NCBI GenBank assembly: GCA_002411015.1
Contig: DHPY01000004.1
Span: 63,649-75,797, forward strand
Direction: 5' to 3'
DNA: 12,149 bases
Source: Armatimonadetes bacterium UBA5352
Lineage (GTDB): Bacteria > Armatimonadota > Zipacnadia > Zipacnadales > UBA5352
A program made the position numbers and the translations under genes. A model generated the notes under the pieces. That model was given only the letters and a program-made list of their open reading frames with translations. It was not told the DNA's origin and made no database searches. Positions 1 through 6,527 of this stretch are shown here, piece after piece (position 1 is the first letter of the stretch; the number at the start of each line of letters is the position of its first letter).

Positions 1-137
1 CCGCTGCGGAGCGTGCCGCGGATGCGCTCGATGCGGTTCTCGGTCTCGCGGCCCCTCATCCGGTGGCGTACCGCGTTCAGGTCCTCCGCAAGCACGTCAT
101 TGAGCACATCAGCAGCCGGTTCCGATCTATCCGCCAT
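1..137 (-). CDS. Hypothetical protein, N-terminal part only (runs off the left edge)
   Basis: About 45 codons are visible before the window ends, beginning MADRSEPAADVLNDVLAEDL. Two in-frame ATGs are available, at 143 and 137. A GGAGG lies directly against the first but seven bases before the second, so the ATG at 137 is the better start. The visible part is highly charged, rich in Glu, Asp and Arg, with no signal peptide or membrane segment. It looks helical, possibly coiled-coil. I do not recognise a family and infer no function. The reading frame and ribosome binding site make a real gene likely. Confidence 0.6.
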   Translation of the reverse strand, partial: MADRSEPAADVLNDVLAEDLNAVRHRMRGRETENRIERIRGTLRS

Positions 138-309
138 GCTCATCCCTCCACACCACACTCGATCGGCAGCGGCCGGTCGCCGCGCTGTGTCCTCGCGGGG
201 AAGCATAGCCGGGCTTGAGCCTGATGGACATGGAGAAGACTCTGGAGATTGGGTGGCGTGGCCACCGGATTGGTGGACGGGCTCGTGCCCGGTGGCTGCG
301 GTAGTGGCG

Positions 310-526
310 CTATGCAGGGCCCAGCGCTTTGAGGATCGCGATGCCGTGACCATCGAGCGGAACCCGTACGAAGGCCGCTCCGCTGTCGTTCGCCTCGATG
401 GGGTAGCGCTCTTCGTTCATCAGGTTGACGACCTCGCCACCTTGCAGGCGTGCGGGCTGCGCCAACCTCGATGGCGTCCGCCCGCCGGTCGGTCTGCAGG
501 TTCAGTGCGACTGTCTCGTCATCATC
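310..526 (-). pseudogene. Frameshifted remnant resembling a glycoside hydrolase C-terminal beta-domain
   Basis: Two minus-strand frames carry protein-like sequence that joins into one product. From about 526 to 465 the frame reads DDDETVALNLQTDRRADAIE. From about 440 to the stop at 312-310 another frame reads GGEVVNLMNEERYPIE and then VRVPLDGHGIAILKALG. The pattern of a backbone strand, a 'GE-V-LMNEERYP' segment and a terminal 'VPL-GHGIAIL' strand resembles the closing beta-sandwich of many glycoside hydrolases; that is inference from pattern only. A further shift near 527 seems to join an upstream MYLAYPR in a third frame. No intact start or catalytic domain is present, so I read this as a decayed tail. 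The remaining gene-free bases (144-309 and 527-635) hold nothing else I can support. A sequencing error is the alternative. Confidence 0.42.
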
Positions 527-635
527 GAGGGTACGCGAGGTACATGGATCGGTCTCGCCGGTCGCGTGGTGATGGGGTGTGGCTCTCCCGCGGCGTGACG
601 CGGGCGATGTCGGCGATGGAACGAAGCGGCTCCAC

Positions 636-1121
636 CTACCGCGCTCCTCCCGGGAGGTCGCTCAGGTGGACGGCGATCCCTTCACCACCGCTGCCGTAGT
701 CAGCGACGATCGCCAGGTGCATGAGACCGCCGCGATCCGGGTGGGGAACGCAGCCGATGTCCGGGCCGCAGGTGAACTGCCCGTTCTCGGTGCGATACAT
801 GACCACTGCCGCGGCCAGCTCCTCACTGATCCCGGCCGCCTCCGCTAGCTCCGCGACACCGAGTTCATTCACCCTCACCGGCGCTCCTGGCCATGATGAT
901 GGACGGGCGTTGCCGCCCTCCGTAGCCGGGCCGCCATGAAGCTCATCGAGCTTCCAGTCCACCGCCGCCTTCGCTTCGTCGAAGTCCACGCCACTGGCAG
1001 TCGCCATGCAGCCGTCACGATCGACTCCGCAGAGCACTACGCTGTGGTGTGAGGGAATACCCCGTACTCCTGTCATCCTTCGGTAGATTCGCCGGCAGTT
1101 CTTCCCCGCATCTGGACGCAT
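636..1121 (-). CDS. Hypothetical protein with a ComEA-like helix-hairpin-helix segment
   Basis: The product is 161 residues from the ATG at 1121, which has GGAGGAGG nine bases upstream. A GTG at 1130 abuts that site and is less likely. Residues about 83-115 (VNELGVAELAEAAGIS, then VVMYRTENGQF) match the pattern of a ComEA-type helix-hairpin-helix motif: VN-x-A-x-x-x-EL, then an LPGIG-like turn, then YR-x-x-x-G-x-F. Here the turn is AAGIS rather than PGIG and the second hairpin is missing. Such motifs normally bind the DNA backbone without sequence specificity. Residues about 27-62 (VVLCGVDRDGCMATASGVDF and following) form a separate unrecognised domain, and the C-terminal 40 residues are unassigned. 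There is no signal peptide or membrane segment. It is transcribed away from the DUF1328 gene. The gene is convincing; a DNA-binding role is inference. Confidence 0.62.
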   Translation of the reverse strand: MRPDAGKNCRRIYRRMTGVRGIPSHHSVVLCGVDRDGCMATASGVDFDEAKAAVDWKLDELHGGPATEGGNARPSSWPGAPVRVNELGVAELAEAAGISEELAAAVVMYRTENGQFTCGPDIGCVPHPDRGGLMHLAIVADYGSGGEGIAVHLSDLPGGAR

Positions 1122-1447
1122 TCCGTTCACCCTCCTCCGTCCCCATCACAGTTCGTGACCTCCGGCAAGCCACGGGACTTGTAGTATACGCGCGTTGTCC
1201 CCAGACTCTCCTCAGGTAATCCCCCTGTTTCTTGACAGCGGTGCCCTGAGATGGCGCTACCTATACTCCGACGATCCTCCGCCAGCGGAGCCACCCGACT
1301 GACCCTCCCGGCATAGACGCGCGCGTTCCGGCCTCAGGTCTCTTGCGGCCCCAATATGCAGTGAACTCCTGAGTGCAAATGGCTGGCGGCAGGCCGTAAG
1401 ATGCAAACAGGCGCCACACCCGGCTGACACGATGGGAGGTGAGGCAG
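1122..1447. other. Divergent intergenic region with possible promoter elements
   Basis: This 326-base stretch separates two divergently transcribed genes and holds no convincing ORF. A perfect -35-like TTGACA is at 1232-1237 on the plus strand. The nearest good -10-like hexamer, TATACT at 1262-1267, is 24 bases away, which is too far for a standard promoter; the 17-18 base position offers only CGCTAC or GCTACC. On the minus strand TATACT at 1188-1183 lies about 60 bases before the HhH gene start but has no recognisable -35. Promoters for both genes must lie here, but their positions are guesses. Confidence 0.3.
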
Positions 1448-1606
1448 ATGTTACGCTGGGCATTGATAGCGCTGGTCATCGCGCTGATTGCGGGCATCCT
1501 GGGCTTCGGTGGGATCGCGGGTGCGGCCGTGGGCATCGCGAAGATCCTGTTCTACGTCTTCGTTGTCATCTTCGTGATCGGGCTGATCGCGCATCTCGTG
1601 GGTTAG
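1448..1606 (+). CDS. UPF0391 / DUF1328 (YtjA-like) small membrane protein
   Basis: The product is 52 residues and almost wholly hydrophobic. It opens with MLRWALIALVIALIAGILGF, followed by a GGIAGAAVGIAKILF loop-helix and a second hydrophobic helix of about residues 34-51. This order (MLRWAL, ALIAGILGFGGIAG, GIAKILFFVF-like) and the length are characteristic of the DUF1328/UPF0391 family of two-helix inner-membrane proteins, whose biochemical function is unknown. The start is secure: GGAGGTGAGG lies just before the ATG with a three-base spacer. A perfect hairpin follows the stop by about 30 bases. In other bacteria these genes often lie near stress-related small proteins, and a glycine-zipper protein follows here. 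Identification is firm; the role is not. Confidence 0.93.
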   Translation: MLRWALIALVIALIAGILGFGGIAGAAVGIAKILFYVFVVIFVIGLIAHLVG

Positions 1607-1637
1607 CACGACCAACGGTACGCCAGAGGCAGCACCC

Positions 1638-1667
1638 GAGGAAGACGGGCGGAAGCCCGTCTTCCTC
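1638..1667 (+). terminator. Perfect 13-bp stem-loop after the DUF1328 gene
   Basis: The arms GAGGAAGACGGGC (1638-1650) and GCCCGTCTTCCTC (1655-1667) are exact inverted complements around a four-base GGAA loop. The hairpin begins 31 bases after the DUF1328 stop and ends 58 bases before the next plus-strand gene. No U-tract follows, so it may be a processing or stability element, or a partial terminator, rather than a canonical intrinsic terminator. Confidence 0.65.
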
Positions 1668-1725
1668 CGGTTAAGCACGGCGCCTGCAATCGGTCGAGGC
1701 TCTGCCGAGGTGTGAGGGAGCCGTC

Positions 1726-2046
1726 GTGGGGCTGGTCGCGGGCGCACAGGCCGGCCTCGCCATGCTCTGGGTGCCCCCGGTGGGGCTCGTGCTGGGCGGT
1801 GGCGCTGTCTCAGCAGCGCTCGCGGGAGCGGCCGGCGCCACGGCCGCCGGAGCGATTGCCGGCGGCGTGACCGGCTATCTCAAGGACCAGGGCGTACCGC
1901 CAGACCACATCCAGCAGTTCGAGGACCATCTTGAGGGCGGCGGCGCCGTTCCGGAGATTCGTCTTCCCTCCGGCGAGCTCGATATGGGCGCCGCCCAGGA
2001 GATCCTCGCGAAGTACAACGCCACCCAGGCGCTTGTCGAGGGGTAG
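1726..2046 (+). CDS. Glycine-zipper protein with a C-terminal stress-protein-like domain
   Basis: The product is 106 residues from a GTG start with GAGGGAG six bases upstream. Residues about 1-50 form a Gly/Ala-rich hydrophobic stretch (AALAGAAGATAAGAIAGGVT) of the glycine-zipper type, which packs in membranes. Residues 51-106 (YLKDQGVPPDHIQQFEDHLE and following, then 'ILAKYNATQALVEG') resemble the C-terminus of DUF1269/YflT-like general-stress proteins. There, a glycine zipper is followed by 'G-(I/V)-P-xx-xx-Y/F-E-x-x-L-x-x-G-G', a beta strand, and 'A-x-x-I-L-x-x-x-(G/N)-A'. The usual N-terminal domain before the zipper is absent. The frame stays open upstream only to 1675, without a better start, so this may be a short family member or a truncated one. 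A strong hairpin follows the stop. Confidence 0.7.
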   Translation: MGLVAGAQAGLAMLWVPPVGLVLGGGAVSAALAGAAGATAAGAIAGGVTGYLKDQGVPPDHIQQFEDHLEGGGAVPEIRLPSGELDMGAAQEILAKYNATQALVEG

Positions 2047-2076
2047 CTCCGTTCAACTGAAGGCAGCACAGCCTGT

Positions 2077-2109
2077 GGGCGGGAGCATTGCACTGCAATC
2101 CTCCCGCCC
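2077..2109 (+). terminator. Strong compound hairpin, probable terminator of the plus-strand pair
   Basis: The outer arms GGGCGGGAG (2077-2085) and CTCCCGCCC (2101-2109) pair perfectly. After a single C-C mismatch the inner arms ATTGC (2087-2091) and GCAAT (2095-2099) pair around an ACT loop. The following GCTTTGCTGTC is only weakly T-rich. It lies 30 bases after the glycine-zipper gene and could act in either direction. Confidence 0.75.
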
Positions 2110-2250
2110 GCTTTGCTGTCTGGCATGACGACCGCCCCCCGCAAGATGCCCGACTGAGGTACCCGCTACCTTCGCGCGACATGCTCTCACCGTGCATGTG
2201 CCCCGCCGCCCGCGCCTGGAGGCGCTGCCCGAGATCCCACGATCCGTCCC

Positions 2251-2453
2251 TTCGAGGCGAATGGCGTGCGGTACGCCGCTGGTCTGCGCGCGCTGGAACG
2301 ACCCGCAACGGATGTTCCTCCCGGGCAGCTTCCTCGCGGCGCGTGCTTGCGAAGCATACCGCCGCACATCGTGCCGCGGAGATCGAGCGCTACTGGAGCG
2401 AGGCGCATCGCGAGAAAGCGGAAGGTCCCGTCACAGCGCCGGCGGCGCTATGA
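2251..2453 (+). pseudogene. Possible decayed C-terminal gene tail, unrecognised
   Basis: The 2110-2447 stretch has no intact gene. On the plus strand three successive frames each hold a protein-like piece: FEANGVRYAAG from 2251, then ARWNDPQRMFLPGSFLAAR to about 2343, then VLAKHTAAHRAAEIERYWSE and on to AAL with TGA at 2451-2453. Joined, they read as one plausible C-terminal region, which would need two frameshifts. I cannot name a family. The last piece overlaps the stop codon of the convergent gene at 2448. The alternative is that all three are chance readings in GC-rich DNA. Bases 2110-2250 hold nothing I can support. Confidence 0.25.
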
Positions 2454-2768
2454 TGGCCGCTTCACCGGCCGGTGGTCGGGCAGTCCCGCGATAGGCTGCC
2501 CCTCCTCTCGGATGAAGGCGGGCTGCTGCATCTCTCCTCCGTGCAACAGCCCGAGGCGGCCGCGCTCCATCAGCCGGCCGAACTGCCGCCAGTCCACCTC
2601 CTGAACGCAGCCCGCGAGGCCGTCGCCATCGTAGAAGAGCGTCGGCATCTCCGGCCACCCGCCCGCCTCCGTACACGCAGCATGGGCCCCCTCGCGGGCG
2701 GCCCATGCCTCGACCTTCCGTCCGTCTGTGTCAAATTCCATCGGCGTGACGCGCATCTGACTCACCAC
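2448..2768 (-). CDS. Hypothetical protein, last gene of the mannose cluster
   Basis: The product is 106 residues from a GTG at 2768, with AGGA about five bases upstream. An internal ATG at 2756 is an alternative start, preceded by GGTGAG. It lies 15 bases after the manC stop, so it is probably co-transcribed. The sequence is acidic to neutral with several Trp and Cys residues and runs such as LFYDGDGLAGCVQEVDWRQF; it has no signal peptide, membrane segment or motif I recognise. The middle (residues about 36-65, 'WPEMPTLFYDGDGLAGCVQEVDW') resembles a small globular beta-rich domain. A 12-bp palindrome, CACCGGCCGGTG, lies in its 3' end at 2463-2474. Codon use matches its neighbours, so it is likely genuine, but no function can be inferred beyond the neighbourhood. 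Confidence 0.6.
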   Translation of the reverse strand: MVSQMRVTPMEFDTDGRKVEAWAAREGAHAACTEAGGWPEMPTLFYDGDGLAGCVQEVDWRQFGRLMERGRLGLLHGGEMQQPAFIREEGQPIAGLPDHRPVKRPS

Positions 2769-2783
2769 ACTATTCCTACGCGT

Positions 2784-3881
2784 TCACGGCCCCGCGCCCG
2801 CCGCCGCGCTCAGGCCGTTTGCGCGAGCATCCTGCGAGAGTTCACGGACTGACTGCGCGCGATCGATCGGTGTAACCAGAATGCCCTCTCGCCCCACCGC
2901 CACCACCATATCCTCAAGCCCCATGGCCGCGATCGGGTGGGGCAGCTCGTTGTAGACGATACAGCGGCGGCAGTCGGAGACCACCACCGCGCCGAGTAGC
3001 ACGTTGCCGTCACCATCCGCCTCACTCACCCTCGAGAGCGCATCCCACGAGCCGAGGTCGTCCCATTCGAAGGTGGCGGTGATAACCTTCACGCTCTGCG
3101 CCCGCTCCATGAGCGCATAGTCTATGGAGGTATCGGGCAGCGCCATGAAGGCCTCAAGCTGCTTCTGAGTGTCGCCCGTGCGCGTCGCCTCATAGAGGCT
3201 CTCCGCGATCAGCGCCACCTCCGGGTTTGCCTGCTGCAACTGCTTCATGAACGCGCCAACGCGCCAGAAGAACATGCCGCTGTTCCACAGGAAGCGCCCG
3301 CTGCGCAGGAACTTCCGCGCCGTTTTCGCGTCCGGCTTCTCGCGGAAGGAGACCACATCGAGGATCCTGCCGCCCCTGCCGGCTGCCTCGATGTAGCCGT
3401 AGCCTTCATCTGGCCTCGTGGGGCGGATCCCTATGGTCACGAGCGCATCGGTGTCGCGGGCCGTGCGAATGGCGCGCGATAGATCATCGGTGAAGGCGGC
3501 CCGCCCTCCGATGTAATGGTCAGCGGGCAGAATGCTCATCACCGGGTCCTCTTCCTCATCATTCGCCGCGAGGACTTCGGCCGTGGCGAACAGCACTGCG
3601 CCGAGCGTGTTTCGCTTCATGGGCTCCGCCAGGATGTTCCGCCTGGGGAGCAGGTCGATGTGGCGCGTGATCGCGTCCTGGAGCGACTTGCTGGTGATGA
3701 CAAAGGTCTTGTCAGGCCCGGCGATGATCGCCGCACGATCCACCGTCTCACGCAGTAGCGTGCGCGTGCTCGGGCCGAACGAAAGGAGTTGTTTGGGGCG
3801 ATCTGGGCGGGATGCTGGCCAAAAGCGGGAGCCGATGCCTCCAGCCATGATCGCAAACCAGGCGTTGTCTCGACTGTCCAT
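2784..3881 (-). CDS. manC: Mannose-1-phosphate guanylyltransferase (GDP-mannose pyrophosphorylase)
   Basis: This cytoplasmic enzyme joins mannose-1-phosphate and GTP to give GDP-mannose and pyrophosphate. The 365-residue product shows the nucleotidyltransferase signature at residues 14-31 (GGIGSRFWPASRPDRPKQ), with Phe20 where Leu is usual. Other sugar-nucleotide site motifs are EP-MKRNT (86-92), PADH (119-122), GYGYI (160-164), EKP (181-183), WNSGMFFW (199-206), IDYALMER (253-260) and WDDLGSWDAL (273-282). The length fits the single-domain type without the C-terminal phosphomannose isomerase domain of longer ManC/AlgA proteins; here that activity is a separate gene (manA). The ATG at 3881 has GAGGA four bases upstream. 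It lies 76 bases after the HhH gene and 15 before the orphan gene, in the glycosyltransferase cluster, so it probably supplies GDP-mannose to it. Confidence 0.95.
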   Translation of the reverse strand: MDSRDNAWFAIMAGGIGSRFWPASRPDRPKQLLSFGPSTRTLLRETVDRAAIIAGPDKTFVITSKSLQDAITRHIDLLPRRNILAEPMKRNTLGAVLFATAEVLAANDEEEDPVMSILPADHYIGGRAAFTDDLSRAIRTARDTDALVTIGIRPTRPDEGYGYIEAAGRGGRILDVVSFREKPDAKTARKFLRSGRFLWNSGMFFWRVGAFMKQLQQANPEVALIAESLYEATRTGDTQKQLEAFMALPDTSIDYALMERAQSVKVITATFEWDDLGSWDALSRVSEADGDGNVLLGAVVVSDCRRCIVYNELPHPIAAMGLEDMVVAVGREGILVTPIDRAQSVRELSQDARANGLSAAAGAGP

Positions 3882-3957
3882 AGCTTCCTCTTCCGTGGCA
3901 AGTCGGGGGGCGCAATTGCAGTGGTTGCACTATGGGCGAAATGCCATCCGGAGACCA

Positions 3958-4215
3958 TCAGGTGAGGCCTGAGTGGTCTGAATGCAAGTACCTATCTTCG
4001 GTCCCGAACTGCATGTCCGTGGCGATACGCGCGGCGAGGACATCACTGACACCATCGACGCGCATGAGGTCGGCGGCGTTGCGAAACGGGCCGTTACGCC
4101 TGCGGAATGCCACGATTGCCTCAGCGGTACGGCGCCCCACGCCCCTTATGCCCATGAAACCGGCCACTCCCGCTGAGTTGACATCAGGTGGGGTATCCTG
4201 CTGACGCAGCGCCAC
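3958..4215 (-). CDS. ComEA-like helix-hairpin-helix protein, small and soluble
   Basis: The product is 85 residues from the GTG at 4215, six bases after GGAGGA; a GTG at 4221 abuts that site and is less likely. Residues about 11-68 form a full tandem helix-hairpin-helix module. It comprises DVNSAGVAGF, hairpin one GIRGVG (22-27), helix AEAIVAFRRRNGPFRNAADL, then hairpin two VDGVSD (53-58) and AARIATDM. This matches the ComEA DNA-binding domain (VN-x-A, GIG turn, YR-x-x-x-GPF, a second G-(V/I)-(G/S) turn). ComEA carries an N-terminal membrane anchor or signal peptide; none is visible here, so it would be cytoplasmic. It lies between manA (46-base gap) and manC (76-base gap) on the same strand, an unexpected place for a DNA-binding module. 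The fold call is firm; DNA binding is inference. Confidence 0.85.
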   Translation of the reverse strand: MALRQQDTPPDVNSAGVAGFMGIRGVGRRTAEAIVAFRRRNGPFRNAADLMRVDGVSDVLAARIATDMQFGTEDRYLHSDHSGLT

Positions 4216-4267
4216 ACGCACTCCTCCAGTCCCCGGGGAATCTCACTCTGACGGTTGCTCATTCACT

Positions 4268-5266
4268 CTACAGCCGGTTGATCGCCTCCGACAGGATGAT
4301 CGTTGATGGTGCGTGTGGGTGTATCCCGACGCGGCCGATGCTCTGCGGGATCAGCACTGTATCGCCACGCGAGAGCCGTCCGGACCACCCACGCGAGCGC
4401 ATATCCAGGTTGCCCGCGACCACCGTGGCGGTGTAGCAGCGGCCTGGCCCGATGTTCCACGCCATGTGCCCGTCCACGGTCAGGCGGTTGATCCGGTATG
4501 CGCCGCACTCAACAAGCGTCTCACAGGCGCCCCACTGGAACCGGTCAACATCCGGCCAGACGAGCGCCGGGCGATCGTCAGCGACCGTCGCGGCCTGGAT
4601 CGCCTGCTCGATATGCAGCTCCCGCGGCTGCCCATTCTCATCCAGCCTGCCGTGGTCATCTATCCGGAAAGTGGAGTCGGAGGGCTGCTGGACCTCCAGC
4701 ACCATCACCCCGGCCTGCAGTGCATGCACCGTTCCGGCGGGCACGTGGACCACGCATCCCGGCTCAACCGGCACCTCGCGCAGGCACTCCCGCACCGTGC
4801 CATGCCGCGCGTGCCACGCGAACTCCGCATGGCTGACGCCCTGCCTCAGGTCGTGCAGCAAAGTCGCGCCCGGCTCGGCATGCACGACCACCCAGGTCTC
4901 GGTCTTGGGCTGCTCGTTCGGGAAGAACCGCCTGCACGCCTCGGCGTCCGGGTGGACCTGGATGCTCGTGTGCTCGTGGACATCGAGGAACTTCACGAGC
5001 AGCGGGTAGCGCCCGTCTCTACTGTGCGGCGCGAGCTGTTCACCGAACTCCCGCATTGCCTCAGACAGCAGCATCGGCCCACTCTCCAGGTTCACGATGC
5101 TCGAGACGCCCTCGTCGATATCCGCAACCTCCCACGACTCGCCGATCTCCTCGCCCGGGGGAAGCTGCTTGTCCAGCATCTCCAGTCTCCGCCCACCCCA
5201 GATGCGGGGTTGGAGAACAGGCTCGCATACGAGCGTCCGATCAAGTACCGAGGTGACCACGGTCAC
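4268..5266 (-). CDS. manA: Mannose-6-phosphate isomerase, class I
   Basis: This cytoplasmic zinc enzyme interconverts fructose-6-phosphate and mannose-6-phosphate, the entry to GDP-mannose synthesis. From the chosen start (GTG at 5266, GGAGGTGAG four bases upstream) it is 332 residues. An upstream GTG at 5281 overlaps that ribosome binding site and is unlikely. Seen motifs are RIWGG (21-25), GESW (42-45), KFLDVHEHTSIQVHP (92-106), KTETWVVV (121-128), VPAGTVHAL (175-183) and LEVQQPSDSTFR (190-201). The expected zinc ligands are Gln103 and His105 in IQVHP, Glu123 in KTE and His181 in TVHAL. The length and the QQ(P/S)SDSTFR signature fit the short, Bacillus-type branch. It follows the second glycosyltransferase by 42 bases and precedes the HhH gene by about 50. 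Confidence 0.95.
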   Translation of the reverse strand: MTVVTSVLDRTLVCEPVLQPRIWGGRRLEMLDKQLPPGEEIGESWEVADIDEGVSSIVNLESGPMLLSEAMREFGEQLAPHSRDGRYPLLVKFLDVHEHTSIQVHPDAEACRRFFPNEQPKTETWVVVHAEPGATLLHDLRQGVSHAEFAWHARHGTVRECLREVPVEPGCVVHVPAGTVHALQAGVMVLEVQQPSDSTFRIDDHGRLDENGQPRELHIEQAIQAATVADDRPALVWPDVDRFQWGACETLVECGAYRINRLTVDGHMAWNIGPGRCYTATVVAGNLDMRSRGWSGRLSRGDTVLIPQSIGRVGIHPHAPSTIILSEAINRL

Positions 5267-5308
5267 AGTTCTCACCTCCACGTTGCCGCGCTCTCTGAGT
5301 GCGGCGGC

Positions 5309-6526
5309 TCACAGCCCCGCGGGTATGACGGGCTTCTCGCCCCTCCGGACAGCCTGGTTCGCCAGATGGTAGGCGTCGGCGTACTGCCGCGCCACAATGT
5401 CCCACGATACGACCTCTTCGAGATACCTCTTCAGATTGTCGCCGAGCTTCATGCGCAACTTTGGATCGGTGCCCAGGCGCAGCACCTGTCGTTTGAGCAT
5501 CTCACGGTTGGTGAATAGCAGGCCGCCCTCGCTCTCGAGCGTCTGCGATGTCAGCGCCTCCAGCGGCGCGGTCGTGATGTAGGGCTTGTTCATCGCGATG
5601 ATGCGCGCAAGTGTCCCGGATTGCGTCTCATCCACGCTGGGGAGCACGATGAAGTCACAGACCGCCATGACCTTGTAGTAGACCGGGCCGCGCGGGACGA
5701 ACTCGTAGTAGTGCGCCAGCCCCTTCTTCTCCAGCAGGTCCACGGACTCGACGTACATCTCGTAGTCTCGGCGGTGGTTCGGGTCGCGCCAGGTTCCGGC
5801 CGCCAGCAGGTCCCAGTCCTCGCCGGTCTGCTCCTCGATCTCGCGGGCGCACTCCTCCCAGATGGAGGTCATGATGTCCCAGCGCTTGTTCGACTGGATC
5901 CACCCGACCAGCCCCACCAGATGCCCCGCCAGTTTCGGGTACTCGTTAAGCCCAAGCTCCTCGCGCAGCGACGGGATCTGCTCGGGCCCCCACTGCATGT
6001 CGGGGCGAGCCCCGTGAGGCACGACCATGATGTTCCCGGGCATGTCCCAGCCGTACTGCGAAAAGGTCCACTGCATTCGCCAGAGTTGGTAGTCGGCCTT
6101 GACAAGCAGAACCTCCGACTCCTGTGCCATGCGGTAGACGAAGTTGGCTTCGTCGTAACTCATCCGTCCATGCACGGTGTGCGGCTCCACGATCTTCGGC
6201 CACGGCTTGAGCGCGACAAGCAGGTCAATGAAGCCCTCATTCCTGTCGCCGATGCCGCGCTCGTCAATGTACTCATAGAGGCCATATTCGTGCTGGATGT
6301 GGATCGCGTACGGCTCGATCTCATTCACTACCTCCGCCACCGGCCGCCACCAGTCACTCCTCGACATGTCTATGATGGGGTAATCGGATGCGCCGTCAGT
6401 GTGCGTGATCGTGATCAGGCGGCGGTCCGGGTGGGCTTTGTGGATGAACTCGCAGGCCTCCTCGGCGAACGTCCCGATGCCGCATTGTCTCATGGGCCAG
6501 CTCGATATCATCACGATGGGCTGCAT
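5309..6526 (-). CDS. GT4-like glycosyltransferase, probably a mannosyltransferase
   Basis: The product is 405 residues, GT-B fold by sequence pattern. The N-terminal half has the acceptor-side loop MRQCGIGTFAEEACEFI (12-28) and IQHEYGLYEY (77-86). The C-terminal half has VPHGARPD (169-176), VGWIQSNKRWD (207-217), DFIVLPSVDETQSGTLARII (291-310) and a typical C-terminal helix. The usual GT4 EX7E motif is replaced by a Q302-SGTLA type segment, shared with the upstream fused glycosyltransferase, so the two are probably related in substrate. The start overlaps nothing but sits one base after the preceding stop; GGGGAGAG (6540-6533) inside that gene serves as its ribosome binding site, implying translational coupling. 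With manA and manC next door, GDP-mannose is the likely donor; the acceptor is unknown. No membrane segment is visible. Confidence 0.82.
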   Translation of the reverse strand: MQPIVMISSWPMRQCGIGTFAEEACEFIHKAHPDRRLITITHTDGASDYPIIDMSRSDWWRPVAEVVNEIEPYAIHIQHEYGLYEYIDERGIGDRNEGFIDLLVALKPWPKIVEPHTVHGRMSYDEANFVYRMAQESEVLLVKADYQLWRMQWTFSQYGWDMPGNIMVVPHGARPDMQWGPEQIPSLREELGLNEYPKLAGHLVGLVGWIQSNKRWDIMTSIWEECAREIEEQTGEDWDLLAAGTWRDPNHRRDYEMYVESVDLLEKKGLAHYYEFVPRGPVYYKVMAVCDFIVLPSVDETQSGTLARIIAMNKPYITTAPLEALTSQTLESEGGLLFTNREMLKRQVLRLGTDPKLRMKLGDNLKRYLEEVVSWDIVARQYADAYHLANQAVRRGEKPVIPAGL

Positions 6527-6527
6527 A

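Noticed and set aside
13..699. A 228-residue plus-strand open frame at the left edge
   Set aside because: It is antisense to the minus-strand N-terminal fragment and the glycoside hydrolase-like remnant; its composition is Arg/Ser-rich and it has no ribosome binding site.
1232..1267. TTGACA and TATACT as a paired sigma-70 promoter
   Set aside because: The spacer is 24 bases, well outside the usual 16-18, so the pair is not called as a promoter.
4313..5518. A 401-residue plus-strand open frame opposite manA and the second glycosyltransferase
   Set aside because: It is complementary to two confidently identified genes and is His/Arg/Pro-rich, typical of antisense readings in GC-rich DNA.
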